From: Piscirickettsiaceae bacterium
GTDB taxonomy: Bacteria > Pseudomonadota > Gammaproteobacteria > Nitrosococcales > Methylophagaceae
Length of the DNA: 64,000 nucleotides
Direction: 5' to 3'
Assembly: GCA_013215805.1 (NCBI GenBank)
Contig: JABSQM010000005.1
Location: 186,001 to 250,000, forward strand
Below are positions 20,172 through 31,454 of the stretch, piece after piece. Below the pieces are notes generated by a model. It searched no databases and was not told the origin of the DNA. It saw nothing but the letters and a program-made list of their open reading frames with translations. The first letter of the stretch is position 1; each line of letters starts with the position of its first letter. Both the position numbers and the translations under genes were made by a program.

Positions 20172-21497
20172 TTAGGTGTTGGTATGATTAGGTTGTAATG
20201 CCAATTGAAAGCTCATTGCATCTGAGAATGTTAAGGAAATTGTTTCCACTTTGGCATGTTTATAGATCAATTCAACAACTTGCTCTTCAATAACCATCAT
20301 TTCGATATTTAATAAATTTTCTTCACTCTTCATACATAGACTAACTATGTCCTCCGGATTTTTATATTTTGCGGCAATACTATCAATTTTTAACTTTACT
20401 CTATCTCTATCAGGCCTGATTTTATTGTCATGGACAATTTTATTAATTAATAAACTTAGAGATACACGTTCCTTAGCTAAATTTTTAAAATTGTCAATAT
20501 CAAATGAAACTTTATCTGCATTAATACCCTGTTTAATAAGGTTATGATTTTCTTGTTCCATTAGATGTCGAGCCTCATGATCTATAAATATTTCTGGCAA
20601 AGTTAACTCATTACTCACAGTTAACATCTCCATAATCTTTTTCTTATTTTTAATATTCAATGCCACAGTAAGTTCACTCTCCATATTGCTCACAACCTCC
20701 TTTTTAAGTTCAGCAACCCCCCCACTGTAACCACATAAAACCGCAAAACCATCATCTAATGTAGGTGATTTTCTTTCGGCAACAGATTGAACCGTTACCT
20801 CAAAATTAACATCTTGTCCTTGCAACGACTTATCATGACAATTATCAGGAAATATCATATGAATAAATGTTTTATCACCCGCCTTTTTACCTACCAATTG
20901 TTGTTCAAATTTAGGCGGCATACTGCCACTGCCAATAACCACAAGAACATCACATCCATCACTACAATCAAATTTTTTGCCATCAATACTACCGTAATAA
21001 TCAATTTTTACAACATTTTTTATTTTTGCCGCAAGTTTCAATGGTTCCCATGAGCTATGTTGCTCACGCAATTCATTCAACATGGTTAATACGTCTGTCT
21101 CCTGAACTGAAGAGACTATTTTATCAACATGTAGATTACCAATTTTAACCTCCTGCACATCAGGAAAAACTTCATAAATTATTGTATAAATAACATCTTG
21201 GTCATCTTCCTTTATTGTTTCAATGCGAGGTTCACCAGCAATATTTATCTTATTATGGGTAACAATTTCACGCATACTATCTTTAATGAAGCTATTGATA
21301 ATCTTAAAGCGTGTGCTTTCGCCATAAACATTTTTTACCATTCTTAATGGCACCTTACCTTGTCGAAATCCTGATATTTTCACTGTAGGCAGCATACCGC
21401 TCAATTCATTTTGTAAGTCTCGCTCTATGTTCGCAACCTTAACAGTTACCGTCATACGATGACTAAACTCATTCATGCTTTCTACAGTAACCTGCAT
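20172..21497 (-). CDS. tig: Trigger factor
   Basis: Ribosome-associated chaperone and peptidyl-prolyl isomerase. The start is placed at 21497 (MQVTVESMNEF), giving 441 residues. The ribosome-binding signature SGFRQGKVP is near residue 37, a central FKBP domain and a helical C-terminal domain follow. An in-frame ATG at 21518 would run through a nine-G tract and add Gly residues not typical of the family. A run of seven C at 20717-20723 lies inside the gene without breaking it. tRNA-Leu is immediately upstream. Confidence 0.94.
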   Translation of the reverse strand: MQVTVESMNEFSHRMTVTVKVANIERDLQNELSGMLPTVKISGFRQGKVPLRMVKNVYGESTRFKIINSFIKDSMREIVTHNKINIAGEPRIETIKEDDQDVIYTIIYEVFPDVQEVKIGNLHVDKIVSSVQETDVLTMLNELREQHSSWEPLKLAAKIKNVVKIDYYGSIDGKKFDCSDGCDVLVVIGSGSMPPKFEQQLVGKKAGDKTFIHMIFPDNCHDKSLQGQDVNFEVTVQSVAERKSPTLDDGFAVLCGYSGGVAELKKEVVSNMESELTVALNIKNKKKIMEMLTVSNELTLPEIFIDHEARHLMEQENHNLIKQGINADKVSFDIDNFKNLAKERVSLSLLINKIVHDNKIRPDRDRVKLKIDSIAAKYKNPEDIVSLCMKSEENLLNIEMMVIEEQVVELIYKHAKVETISLTFSDAMSFQLALQPNHTNT

Positions 21498-21503
21498 TAT
21501 CTG

Positions 21504-21512
21504 CCCCCCCCC
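21504..21512 (-). repeat. Nine-G homopolymer at the tig ribosome-binding site
   Basis: On the coding strand nine G bases lie six bases before the tig ATG, where the Shine-Dalgarno sequence belongs. Such a tract is prone to slippage and could alter spacing or strength of initiation. Confidence 0.8.
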
Positions 21513-21535
21513 AAACATGAGAAATCATGAATATA

Positions 21536-21621
<86 letters not shown>

Positions 21622-23606
21622 AAAATTATTTGCTTAGATAACGATGCTTTGAAAATTGTTATTATAAACAGGTATTTTTAAGAACACTAGCTTTACATGA
21701 TTAATTAAAGTCAAACAGATATAACCAGTTAAAAACCATAAAAAATATACTGCATAATTAAATAACTGATTGTCGGCCAGTTAAATAACCATAATTTATA
21801 GTTGCTTCCTTATTTTTCATTGTATGATGTTGAAGTATATACCCAATATTTAAATTGGCTACCATTAAATGGTTCCGTATAACCAATTGAAATATTTAAA
21901 AAAATTAGAATTCATTTCTCTTTTGCGTCAAAAATAAAAATTAATATTTCAGCTCTATTTTTATTATACAACTGTAACATTAAGATAGTAGAGTGTTCTA
22001 TATAGAGTACATTACTATTTAAAAAATATCTATCCTTACATAAAAATATATTTTTAAGGCTATAAATATAACTAGAGCGACTTAGATATATAGTTAACTT
22101 TCAAAAACGTACTGACATCCTCAGAATTTGCAGATAATAATAGGCCACAATAAAAAGGGTAGTGATATAGCAGCAAGGACCACTATCCGTAGCAAATATC
22201 ACTAGTATTGTATTAAATTTATGCAATCTCATATTCACTCTACTACGAAACGACAGAATGATTATAATATTTGTATATTTCTTATTTAGGACTAATAATT
22301 TTAAATTCAGGGATATGCGGCACCAGCTTGTAAGTACTACATTTTAATTTTCTATTTAATAGATACAATCATCCTATTTGTCTGCTTATTAAATATTTTA
22401 CGAACTGCATCCAAATTAGATAATTCCTGTGATGATATTGAAATCAATAAAATATATTTTTCAGAATTAATTACTTTTTAATTAATTGACAGTAATCAAA
22501 TGTTCGTAACTATTAATCATTGGCAAAGCCATCTTAAAATAGAACGTAATTCTTGAAAAATAATTGTAATTTAAGTTATTGCCTCACTAATGCATAGCCA
22601 TACCTATCTATTATCATCAAATAGTTGTATTAAATTTAAAAATAGTACATCTAGTGCACCTGTTCATTGAGTTATTTGTATGGTCAGTATGTATACTTAA
22701 TGAATTAGATAAAAATGATTAACAGCTCATCATAAATTTAATTTTTAGGATGACGTTTTAATCATTTGATAATAACATAATCAGATATTTGGATGATTAT
22801 CATGATATGTTATTTCAATTATAGCGGAAGATGCACATTATTATTTAAGTAATTGACCTTAACGATAACATTTTAATAGAAAAGAGATACGTCTGGAAAA
22901 TACCCAAATACATATAATCAACCCTATCTCGCTGGAAATATCAATCAATAAAATAGCAATATAACCAACTTAATAAGAAATTAATAGTAAAGTTTCAAGC
23001 TATCATCTTTTGAATCACAAGGCAATTCTGTCGAACCAGGTTACATTTATTGCTGCATAATAAATTTATTTTTGCAAGAACTCGCTTACTATATGTAATA
23101 TGATTAAATTATTTTTCAATAATTTGGCATTTAATATAACGATAACAGCACTTTTAGATAGGCAAGATAGAGCATTGAGGTAATAATTAATTGATATTTG
23201 TTAGAATATCTAATTTTATTTTATGGCTACTAATGTTTAAAGGTTAGATAATTACCTATTGGGGCTTAACTTCTAATTTTATTATTTTGGATATCTTGAT
23301 CATCTAAAAATGTTACCATTAAAGAAGAGCATAAGTTGTAATATTTAGCCAAATATATATTTGGTGCAAATATTATCTCAACCTAACAGAATTATCTAAT
23401 AAATCCTAACAGTGATATCCCTAATAATGGCTGTGATTACACTTAAGTACATGTTCTAAAAATAAAAGCTAATTCATGCTTAATTTTATTTGGGCACTAC
23501 AAATTGTTGGTTGGCCTTATTTTTATTTATAATCCTACATAAACCATATATACACAGCATACAGCACAACCTACCATTGACACCTAATTAAAGGTACATT
23601 GTTAAC
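21622..23606. other. Two-kilobase non-coding region
   Basis: Very AT-rich, with stops in all frames. No gene, tRNA or known structured RNA is recognised. A short minus-strand open stretch around 22085-22270 encodes hydrophobic residues but has no recognisable family. A strong inverted repeat lies at 21845-21896. The stretch is probably the decayed remains of genes between tig/tRNA-Leu and maf. Confidence 0.6.
21845..21896. repeat. Nested inverted repeat
   Basis: AATATTTAAATTGG (21845-21858) pairs with CCAATTGAAATATT (21883-21896) in 13 of 14 positions. The loop holds a second perfect hairpin, ACCAT-TAA-ATGGT (21861-21873). No T-run follows on the plus strand. Function unknown. Confidence 0.7.
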
Positions 23607-24191
23607 ATGCAACAAATTATTTTGGGATCCAGCTCCCCATATCGGGCTGAATTGTTATTGAAGCTTGGTTTGCCATTTATTACTGTATCACCAGACATTG
23701 ATGAAAGACCTATGTATAATGAAACTGCGGAACAGCTGGTATTAAGATTGTCCGAACAAAAAGCTCAAACTATTGCAATTAGTCATCCAAATTCACTCAT
23801 TATAAGCTCAGACCAGGTAGCTGTGCTCAAAAACCAAATTTTAGGAAAGCCTAACAATCATGAACATGCTGTTAGGCAATTAACAGCCTCCTCTGGAAAA
23901 ACTGTTAGAATTTTAACTGGTTTAGCTGTGTATAATAGTCAAACTTTTAATATGCAATCTACAATTGAAGAATTTCAAGTTAATTTCAAATCACTTTCTA
24001 CGGAACAAATAGAATTTTATCTACATAAAGAGCAACCCTACCATGGCGCAGGAAGTTTTAAATCAGAGGGTTTAGGAATTAGCTTATTTTCTAAGCTCAA
24101 AGGAGATGATCCTAATAGTTTGATTGGCTTGCCTCTGATAAAATTAATCAAATTACTTGCATCCGAGGGTATAGATGTATTACAACCATAA
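23607..24191 (+). CDS. Maf/YceF family nucleoside triphosphate pyrophosphatase
   Basis: House-cleaning enzyme that hydrolyses modified nucleotides such as 7-methyl-GTP. The 194-residue protein has the Maf motifs LGSSSPYRAELL, DERP, SSDQVAV and KP. The SPYR variant of the first motif and overall fit suggest the YceF branch. In relatives it lies beside yceD, but here it is isolated and convergent with argF with a 22-base gap. Confidence 0.92.
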   Translation: MQQIILGSSSPYRAELLLKLGLPFITVSPDIDERPMYNETAEQLVLRLSEQKAQTIAISHPNSLIISSDQVAVLKNQILGKPNNHEHAVRQLTASSGKTVRILTGLAVYNSQTFNMQSTIEEFQVNFKSLSTEQIEFYLHKEQPYHGAGSFKSEGLGISLFSKLKGDDPNSLIGLPLIKLIKLLASEGIDVLQP

Positions 24192-24213
24192 CAGATATCG
24201 TCAGAAGCCTCGA

Positions 24214-25116
24214 TCAATAATTTTGAAATAAGAATTCTAAAAGTGCTTTCTGCGTATGGAGCCTGTTTTCGGCTTCATCCCAAACTACACTTTGCTGCCC
24301 ATCAATGACTCTATCAATGACCTCTTCATTCCTATGTGCCGGCAAACAATGCATAAATAACGCATCGTCATTAGCTAATGACATGACTTCATGATTAACC
24401 TGAAAGTCAGCAAATATCCTTTTACGTTTGTTCTGTTCCTTTTCCTGACCCATACTTGCCCAGACATCGGTCACAACAAGAGCAACATTTTTAACTGCAC
24501 TAGCGGTATCTGAAAATAATGTTATATGAGCTTTTGAACTTTTTACGATACTTTGATTAGGCTCATATCCTGTTGGTGTTGCAATATTTAGATTAAATCC
24601 GAATTGTTCCGCCGCATTAATATAAGAGTGACACATATTATTACCATCACCGATCCACGTCACCATCTTACCTTTAATTGATCCACGATGTTCGACGTAA
24701 GTTTGCATGTCAGCTAATAATTGACAAGGGTGATAATCGTCAGTTAAGGCATTAATAACGGGAACAGAAGAATATCGAGCGAAGGTTTCAATTTTCGAAT
24801 GTTCAAAGGTACGAATCATTACTGCATCCACCATACTCGAAATAACTCGAGCCGAATCCTCTATAGTTTCACCACGACCTAGTTGTGTATCATTTGATGA
24901 AAGAAAAATAGCTCCTCCTCCAAATTGAATCATGGCAGATTCAAAGGATACACGAGTTCGTGTTGATGATTTCTCAAATATCATACCTAAAACCTTATTT
25001 TTTAATGGCTCGTATATCTCTCCATATTTATGCATACGTTTAAGATCAATGGCACGATTGATAATACATCCTAGCTCTTCTGGACTTAAATTCTTTAATG
25101 TTAAAAAATGTTTCAT
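24214..25116 (-). CDS. argF: Ornithine carbamoyltransferase
   Basis: Makes citrulline from ornithine and carbamoyl phosphate in arginine synthesis. The start is set at 25116 ([11 protein letters not shown]), giving 300 residues. An upstream ATG would lie inside argD. The carbamoyl-phosphate site KSSTRTR, the HPCQ motif and the ornithine-loop HCLPAHR are all present. It begins immediately after argD ends. Confidence 0.96.
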   Translation of the reverse strand: MKHFLTLKNLSPEELGCIINRAIDLKRMHKYGEIYEPLKNKVLGMIFEKSSTRTRVSFESAMIQFGGGAIFLSSNDTQLGRGETIEDSARVISSMVDAVMIRTFEHSKIETFARYSSVPVINALTDDYHPCQLLADMQTYVEHRGSIKGKMVTWIGDGNNMCHSYINAAEQFGFNLNIATPTGYEPNQSIVKSSKAHITLFSDTASAVKNVALVVTDVWASMGQEKEQNKRKRIFADFQVNHEVMSLANDDALFMHCLPAHRNEEVIDRVIDGQQSVVWDEAENRLHTQKALLEFLFQNY

Positions 25117-25117
25117 A

Positions 25118-26317
25118 TCAGGCGAAAATCCCCGTTTTTTGACTAGCAAGAAGATCAATTATCAATTTTACAACAAGATCTACCATTTCATCAGCTTCAT
25201 TTGAATTCAAGACTAATGGAGGAAGTAGACGAATGACGTTGTCTGTAGTCACATTAATTAAAATGCGTTTATCTAAAGCCTTAGCAACCAATTCCTTACA
25301 TGGTATTGTAAGTTCAATGCCAAACATAAAACCCATAGATCTAATTTCTTCTACACCTTCCATATTGCCAAGTTGTAGTTTAAACGAATCTATAATTTGC
25401 TTATTTAATATCTTGACATTAGAGAGTAATGTTTGTGCTTCTATGGTTTCTAATACCGTCAATGCAACACGACAAGATAAAGGATTTCCTCCAAAAGTTG
25501 AAGCATGACTTCCTGCTTGTAGCACATTTATAGCTTTTCCAGCAGCAAGACAAGCACCTATAGGTATTCCATTTCCCAAGCCTTTAGCTAACATCATGAC
25601 ATCTGGTAATAATTTTTCAGTATGTTGAAAAGCGAACCACTCTCCTGTGCGACCGATACCAGTTTGAACTTCATCTACCATCATTAATAAATCAAGTTGA
25701 GTACACAAACCTCTAACGGCCACTAAATATTTTGCATCAGGTATTATTATACCACCTTCGCCTTGAACTGGCTCTAACATGACGGCTATAGCGTCAGAAT
25801 GACAACTAACTGCCATTTTTAATGCATTCAGGTTATTATATGGAACACGAACAAACCCAGGTACCAATGGTTCGAATTCTGATTGTAGCTTGAAGTTACC
25901 TGTAGCAGTCAATGTGGCCATTGTTCTACCATGAAAACTGCCATCCATGACTATAATTACTGGCTTATCTATTCCTTTGCTATGGCCGTATTTGCGTGCA
26001 ATTTTTATAGCAGTCTCATTCGCTTCAGCACCGGAATTACAAAAAAATACTTGATCCATCCCCGATAACTGAGTTAATTTGTCAGCTAATTGTTGCTGTA
26101 ACGGAATGTTATAAATATTAGATGTATGAATCAAATTACTTGCTTGATCTGCAATTGCATTAGTTATAGCCGGATGAGAATGACCTAAATTGCATACAGC
26201 TATACCACTCAAGGCATCAAGATATTGATCCCCATTTGTGCTCGTTAGCCATGCACCCTTACCTTTCATAAAGGCAATATTAAGGCGATCATATGTTGGC
26301 ATTACTGTATTGGTCAT
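25118..26317 (-). CDS. argD: Acetylornithine aminotransferase
   Basis: PLP-dependent class III aminotransferase of arginine synthesis, possibly also serving as succinyldiaminopimelate aminotransferase. The 399-residue protein has [13 protein letters not shown], the cofactor-binding DEVQTG and PLP lysine K245 (AKGLGNG). It forms an operon with argF. Confidence 0.95.
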   Translation of the reverse strand: MTNTVMPTYDRLNIAFMKGKGAWLTSTNGDQYLDALSGIAVCNLGHSHPAITNAIADQASNLIHTSNIYNIPLQQQLADKLTQLSGMDQVFFCNSGAEANETAIKIARKYGHSKGIDKPVIIVMDGSFHGRTMATLTATGNFKLQSEFEPLVPGFVRVPYNNLNALKMAVSCHSDAIAVMLEPVQGEGGIIIPDAKYLVAVRGLCTQLDLLMMVDEVQTGIGRTGEWFAFQHTEKLLPDVMMLAKGLGNGIPIGACLAAGKAINVLQAGSHASTFGGNPLSCRVALTVLETIEAQTLLSNVKILNKQIIDSFKLQLGNMEGVEEIRSMGFMFGIELTIPCKELVAKALDKRILINVTTDNVIRLLPPLVLNSNEADEMVDLVVKLIIDLLASQKTGIFA

Positions 26318-26732
26318 AGTGCTTTACTCCGAATTTCCAAAAAATTGAAATTTCAAAGCTGCAAATATTTAGAATTTAAACATCAGTTATATTTAATATA
26401 ATAACTCAGCTTTCTCTGTAACCGTCATCAGTTACTTTTGTATTTTACGATATCATGCTCATATATGCAAATTTGCTCTGAAAATTAATTACTTCATAGT
26501 CAATAACCATTGGCGTATAATAGTACGTCCAGCACATTTTTAATTGAACGTTCCGGCTTCACACAGACATTCAAATAAATATAATAAATGCACAAAATAA
26601 TTACGTCATTAGATGATCTCTAATGTCATTCCATAAGTCGAAATACTCAAATATTATAGTGTGAATATAAATCATCTTCAAAATAATTTACACTCCCATA
26701 AGAATTAATTAAATATTTTTTCGATAACAATA
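26318..26732. other. Non-coding gap between argD and the HolD-like gene
   Basis: AT-rich sequence with no gene, repeat or RNA that can be supported. It must include the argD promoter. Confidence 0.5.
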
Positions 26733-27269
26733 TTAATGCCCCGCCATTGAATTGCTCTTACTTATATCTCCATTGGAACAGACTTTATTATACGTTTGTA
26801 GCGCAAGTTTTAATATTTGCCATGCATCAAACTTTTTATCCGGATAATGTAATAAATCTGATAAATCATATGTAGTAAAAATATTCAATTCTGTCTTTTT
26901 TGGCACATGCAACTTAGACATAAAAATATTTAAGTTTGACTTCTCGGGAGGAAATTTTAGCCGTAACTGCCTCCCAAGCACCAATAAAATTTTATTAGTT
27001 AGGATCTGAAAAGTTAAATCCTGTAATTGGTCCGAATCTATTATAGTAACGTTCATTATATCTACACCTATTGCAAACAACATCATTGTTAACAGTTCTT
27101 GTTTTTGTTTAGTGTAATGATCCTCGGCATGAATGATAAGCCAATCAGCTTGCAATTGTTGCTCATCCAATAATACTGCTGATTGTATAGCAATATTTGT
27201 ACTACGTAATTCCCAAATGGGAATCCCTATTTCCTCTAATGTGAATAACTGTATACCGTCTAATTTCAT
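26733..27269 (-). CDS. HolD-like protein (uracil-DNA-glycosylase fold, catalytic motif lost)
   Basis: The 178-residue protein resembles betaproteobacterial HolD/UDG-related proteins: an N-terminal LEEIGIPIWELR like the start of DNA polymerase III psi, a central LLTMMLFAIGVD and KILLVLGR, and a C-terminal TTYDLSDLLHYPDKKFDAW corresponding to the TyHPayLL motif of family 4/5 uracil-DNA glycosylases. The catalytic His-Pro is replaced by Tyr-Asp and no iron-sulfur cysteine cluster is present, so glycosylase activity is unlikely. A clamp-loader psi role is possible. Its ATG overlaps the leuA stop by one base. Confidence 0.5.
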   Translation of the reverse strand: MKLDGIQLFTLEEIGIPIWELRSTNIAIQSAVLLDEQQLQADWLIIHAEDHYTKQKQELLTMMLFAIGVDIMNVTIIDSDQLQDLTFQILTNKILLVLGRQLRLKFPPEKSNLNIFMSKLHVPKKTELNIFTTYDLSDLLHYPDKKFDAWQILKLALQTYNKVCSNGDISKSNSMAGH

Positions 27270-28801
27270 TACACTGGAGAGGACGCGTAATCAACAGATG
27301 CTAAAATTTTATTTAGTGCATTGATATAAGCTTTTGCTGATGCTATAACAATATCAGTATCAACGCCTTGACCACTTACAACTAATCCACTTTTTTCCAA
27401 ATGAACATTCACTCTACCCTGAGAATCGGTACCACTGGTGATGTTATTGACTGAATATAATCTAAGTTCTACATCATTTTTAACAATTTTTTTAATCGCC
27501 TTATAAGTAGCATCTACCGGTCCACTGCCACTCATTTGCATGTGTCTCTCTTCATGATCTATTAATAAGGTTATAATAGCCATTGAATCTTTCCCGATTT
27601 CACTGCATACTTTAAGTGAAATCAGGCGTACACGTTCATTATCTAATTGCGCAGTATCATTCACTAATGCTTGCAAATCTACATCAAAAATTTCATGTTT
27701 TTTATCAGCTAGTTCTTTAAAACGTGTAAAGGCCACATTTAATTGAGCATCTGAATCGAACTCAATATTTAAATCTTTTAATCGAGTTCTAAAAGCGTTA
27801 CGACCAGAATGTTTACCCATAACGATACGGTTTTTATTCCAACCAACATCTTCGGCGCGCATGATTTCATAAGTTTCACGATTTTTTAATACACCATCCT
27901 GGTGTATCCCTGATTCGTGCGCAAAAGCATTCACACCCACTATCGCCTTATTTGGCTGTACCGCAAAGCCAGTAATACAAGAAACCAATCGTGAAGCAGC
28001 CAGGATCTGTGTGGTATCTAAGTTGGTATCACAGCTAAAAATATCCTGACGCGTACGTACTGCCATTACGATTTCTTCTAATGAGGCATTACCTGCTCGT
28101 TCTCCCAAGCCATTAATAGTACATTCTACCTGGCGAGCTCCATTCAATACTGCTGACAAAGAATTAGCTACTGCCAAACCTAGATCATTATGGCAATGTA
28201 CTGAGAAAATAGCCTTATCTGAGTTGGGAATGCGTTCACGCAATGCATGAATTAAGCTGCCAAATTCGTGAGGTAGGTTGTAGCCAACGGTATCAGGAAT
28301 ATTCAGGGTACTTGCACCTGCATTAATGACTGCTTCAAGAATTTCACACAAAAATTCTTGGTTACTACGGCCAGCATCTTCGGGTGAAAATTCCACATCA
28401 TCAGTATAACTACGAGCTCGTTTCACTGCACGAATTGCATTACTTATCACCTGATCTGGTTCCATGCGAAGCTTCATCTTCATATGTATAGGTGATGTGG
28501 CAATGAAGGTATGTATACGAGAGGCATTTGCATATTTTAATGCTTCACCTACACGATCAATATCATCATCTAGTGCCCTTGCTAATCCGCAGACACGGCT
28601 ATGCTTCACAGCATGAGCGACCGCTTGAACAGATTCAAAGTCACCAATACTAGCAATTGGGAATCCTGCTTCTATTACATCAACGTGCATTCTCTCCAGT
28701 GATTTAGCAATTTGCACCTTATTATCCCTGGTCATTGATGCTCCAGGGCTTTGTTCGCCATCCCTTAGGGTTGTATCAAAAATTATTAATTGCTCACTCA
28801 T
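27269..28801 (-). CDS. leuA: 2-isopropylmalate synthase
   Basis: First step of leucine synthesis, condensing acetyl-CoA and 2-oxoisovalerate. The start is set at 28801 ([17 protein letters not shown]), giving 510 residues. The metal and substrate motifs [12 protein letters not shown] and [11 protein letters not shown] are present, and a full C-terminal leucine-binding regulatory domain with a GGxGPVDA-like segment (GSGPVDA) suggests feedback inhibition. Confidence 0.96.
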   Translation of the reverse strand: MSEQLIIFDTTLRDGEQSPGASMTRDNKVQIAKSLERMHVDVIEAGFPIASIGDFESVQAVAHAVKHSRVCGLARALDDDIDRVGEALKYANASRIHTFIATSPIHMKMKLRMEPDQVISNAIRAVKRARSYTDDVEFSPEDAGRSNQEFLCEILEAVINAGASTLNIPDTVGYNLPHEFGSLIHALRERIPNSDKAIFSVHCHNDLGLAVANSLSAVLNGARQVECTINGLGERAGNASLEEIVMAVRTRQDIFSCDTNLDTTQILAASRLVSCITGFAVQPNKAIVGVNAFAHESGIHQDGVLKNRETYEIMRAEDVGWNKNRIVMGKHSGRNAFRTRLKDLNIEFDSDAQLNVAFTRFKELADKKHEIFDVDLQALVNDTAQLDNERVRLISLKVCSEIGKDSMAIITLLIDHEERHMQMSGSGPVDATYKAIKKIVKNDVELRLYSVNNITSGTDSQGRVNVHLEKSGLVVSGQGVDTDIVIASAKAYINALNKILASVDYASSPV

Positions 28802-29037
28802 TTTTCCTATTCCAAGCATTTCTCAACAAATATCTGCTGATTAAAATTTAGTAGTATATCATGTGTACTTGCTCTTCACATATGATTATTTTGGCAAATT
28901 AAAAAAGGATAAACATCATATAGTAACAAAATACCACCGTATAAATTTTTAAAAAAACCTTTATGGTCAGTTTGGTTTATTTAAATATTCATAAATAGAC
29001 AATTTAGGTTAACATTTCACCCAGTTTTGACTGACTA

Positions 29038-29778
29038 TCACTTAATACGTTGCCGTTCCGCACGATGTCGTCTTATCTTAATTAGGGTGAAAACCGGGCC
29101 TGATAGCGTGTAGATAAAAAAGCTACTAAATAAAATAATAGGAGGAGCATTAGCAATCAAAGCAATAATTAGAATAATGATAAGCAACATCACGAATGGT
29201 ACCTTTCCCCGTAAATTTAGCTCCTTTAAACTATAATAACGAACCGTACTTACCATCAAAATTCCACATGAAAAAGTCAGCACCAAGGCAACACCTCTAA
29301 TTAGAGATACATCAATACTATTGGTTGTTCCTAGCCATACCCAGCAAGCAAGACACGCAGCTGCAGCAGGACTAGGTAGCCCTTGGAAATAATGTTTATC
29401 TGCAATACCAATTTGAGTATTAAATCGTGCTAAACGTAAGGCAGTACAGGCTGTATAGATAAATGAGATCATCCATCCTAACTTGCCCATATCTAATAAT
29501 GACCATTGAAAAATTACTAACGCTGGTGCTAAGCCAAATGATACCATATCAGATAAGCTATCATACTCCGCACCAAAATTACTCTGTGTATTAGTCATTC
29601 TGGCAATGCTACCGTCTAGGACATCCATGACCATAGCCATAAATATTGCTATAGCTGATGACTCAAAATCACCTCGCATCGCAGCTATAATTGCATAAAA
29701 ACCAGCAAATAATCCTGCTGTAGTGAATAAATTTGGCAATAAATAAATGCCACGACTTTTGTATTTATCACTCTCCAT
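29038..29778 (-). CDS. pssA: CDP-diacylglycerol-serine O-phosphatidyltransferase
   Basis: Membrane enzyme making phosphatidylserine. It has the CDP-alcohol phosphatidyltransferase motif: DGSIAR, then eight residues, then GAEYDSLSD, and about seven hydrophobic spans. The start is placed at 29778 because the following SRGIYLLPNLFTT is the normal N-terminus. The frame is open to 29865. psd, often between ilvC and pssA in relatives, is absent here. Confidence 0.88.
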   Translation of the reverse strand: MESDKYKSRGIYLLPNLFTTAGLFAGFYAIIAAMRGDFESSAIAIFMAMVMDVLDGSIARMTNTQSNFGAEYDSLSDMVSFGLAPALVIFQWSLLDMGKLGWMISFIYTACTALRLARFNTQIGIADKHYFQGLPSPAAAACLACWVWLGTTNSIDVSLIRGVALVLTFSCGILMVSTVRYYSLKELNLRGKVPFVMLLIIILIIALIANAPPIILFSSFFIYTLSGPVFTLIKIRRHRAERQRIK

Positions 29779-29888
29779 CTTTAACAATAGATTCCATTGC
29801 TCCATAAATTTATGCATATAAATTGTCATAAAAATTATAGATTGATATATTTTAACCAACCCCAAATTTAATTTTAAAATAAATTATT

Positions 29889-30905
29889 CTAGTTCTTAGA
29901 TTTATTGACAATTTTTTGGATCCAAGGCATCATTTCACGTAATTTAGCACCTATGATCTCAATGGGATGCTCCGCATTAAGATGGCGCATAGATGTCATT
30001 TCTGGGTAGCCGCATTGTCCTTCCGAGATAAATTGTTTTGCATATTTACCCTCCTTAATATTTTTCAAAGCTTTACGCATAGCAATGCGGCTTTCTTCAT
30101 TAATAATTTGTGGGCCAGTGACATATTCGCCATATTCCGCATTATTAGAAATGGAGTAATTCATATTGGATATACCTCCTTCATACATTAGATCTACGAT
30201 TAATTTCAGCTCATGCAAACATTCAAAATAAGCCATTTCTGGTGCATAACCAGCCTGAGTCAAAGTTTCAAAACCGGCTTTAACCAATTCCACTACACCG
30301 CCACATAACACTGCTTGTTCGCCAAATAAATCAGTTTCAGTTTCATCAAGAAATGTAGTTTCAATGATACCCGCACGTCCTCCACCAATACCAGAAGCAT
30401 ATGATAATGCAATGTCCTTTGCTATACCTGAAGGATTTTGTGCAATCGCAATCAAATTAGGAACACCGCCACCACGCATAAATTCACTACGTAACATATG
30501 GCCTGGCGCTTTCGGTGCGATCATAATCACGTCTAGGTCTTTACGAGGGATCACCTGATTATAAATGATGGAAAAACCATGTGCAAAGGCTAGCACCGCC
30601 CCTTCCTTTATATTTGGCTCAATTTCTTTCTTGTAAAGTTCCGATTGAAATTCATCTGGTGTCAAAATCATGACTAAGTCAGCAGAAGATACGGCAGTAT
30701 CTGTACCTTCCACTCTCAAATCTTGAGTTTCTGCTTTAGCTATAGAAGATGAACCTGCACGTAGAGCAACTGTGACATCAATACCTCGATCCTTTAAATT
30801 ACAAGCGTGAGCATGACCCTGTGAACCGTAACCAACTATTGTCACTTTCATATCCCTAATGATAGACAAATCACAATTTTTATCATAATAAATGTTTAAA
30901 CTCAT
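29889..30905 (-). CDS. ilvC: Ketol-acid reductoisomerase (NADP+)
   Basis: Second common step of isoleucine and valine synthesis. Start at 30905 ([13 protein letters not shown]) gives 338 residues, the class I length. An earlier ATG at 30977 would overlap ilvH. The dinucleotide motif [10 protein letters not shown] and the metal-binding acidic residues in DLFGEQ and the C-terminal domain are present. Confidence 0.96.
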   Translation of the reverse strand: MSLNIYYDKNCDLSIIRDMKVTIVGYGSQGHAHACNLKDRGIDVTVALRAGSSSIAKAETQDLRVEGTDTAVSSADLVMILTPDEFQSELYKKEIEPNIKEGAVLAFAHGFSIIYNQVIPRKDLDVIMIAPKAPGHMLRSEFMRGGGVPNLIAIAQNPSGIAKDIALSYASGIGGGRAGIIETTFLDETETDLFGEQAVLCGGVVELVKAGFETLTQAGYAPEMAYFECLHELKLIVDLMYEGGISNMNYSISNNAEYGEYVTGPQIINEESRIAMRKALKNIKEGKYAKQFISEGQCGYPEMTSMRHLNAEHPIEIIGAKLREMMPWIQKIVNKSKN

Positions 30906-30949
30906 AATTTCATCCCTAATAAATGCCTTAAAATATTTTGAAATATTAT

Positions 30950-31447
30950 TTATATGTGCAAACTTGTTTCGCCACATGCTATTCCAGATATACCGGAACG
31001 TGCTATTTCTAAAATGTTATGTTTAGCCAATGACTTAATAAATGCATCCAACCTATCACCTGAACTAGTCAACTCAATCGTGATTGTTGTTGATGTCACA
31101 TCAATGATATTTCCAGAATAAATATTAGTTAGAAGTTTTACATCATTAAGTTGAGCAATAGTTTCAAACTTGACTTTAATAAGTCTCATTTCACGTTCGA
31201 TATGAGGCTCATTTGTAAGTTCGAGCAATGTAACAACGTCAATTAGCTTGTTTAGTTGCTTACTCATCTTCTCCATAATATAATCTGTACATGTTGTTAC
31301 AATAGTCATCCTGGACAACGATGGATCTTCAGTTGGTGCCACTGTTAATGATTCAATATTATATGCTCGGGCAGAGAATAAACCTGAAACATAAGATAAA
31401 GCACCCGCTTCATTTTCGATCAACAAAAGAATTATATGCCGCTTCAT
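30950..31447 (-). CDS. ilvH: Acetolactate synthase small (regulatory) subunit
   Basis: Regulatory subunit that stimulates the catalytic subunit and gives valine feedback inhibition. Start at 31447 ([18 protein letters not shown]) gives 165 residues, the family length. The N-terminal ACT domain with [19 protein letters not shown] is clear. It begins seven bases after ilvI. Confidence 0.95.
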   Translation of the reverse strand: MKRHIILLLIENEAGALSYVSGLFSARAYNIESLTVAPTEDPSLSRMTIVTTCTDYIMEKMSKQLNKLIDVVTLLELTNEPHIEREMRLIKVKFETIAQLNDVKLLTNIYSGNIIDVTSTTITIELTSSGDRLDAFIKSLAKHNILEIARSGISGIACGETSLHI

Positions 31448-31454
31448 CGTAAGT

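Noticed and set aside
21622-23606. CRISPR array or mobile element in the long gap
   Set aside because: No regularly spaced repeats, transposase fragments or terminal inverted repeats with target duplications were found.
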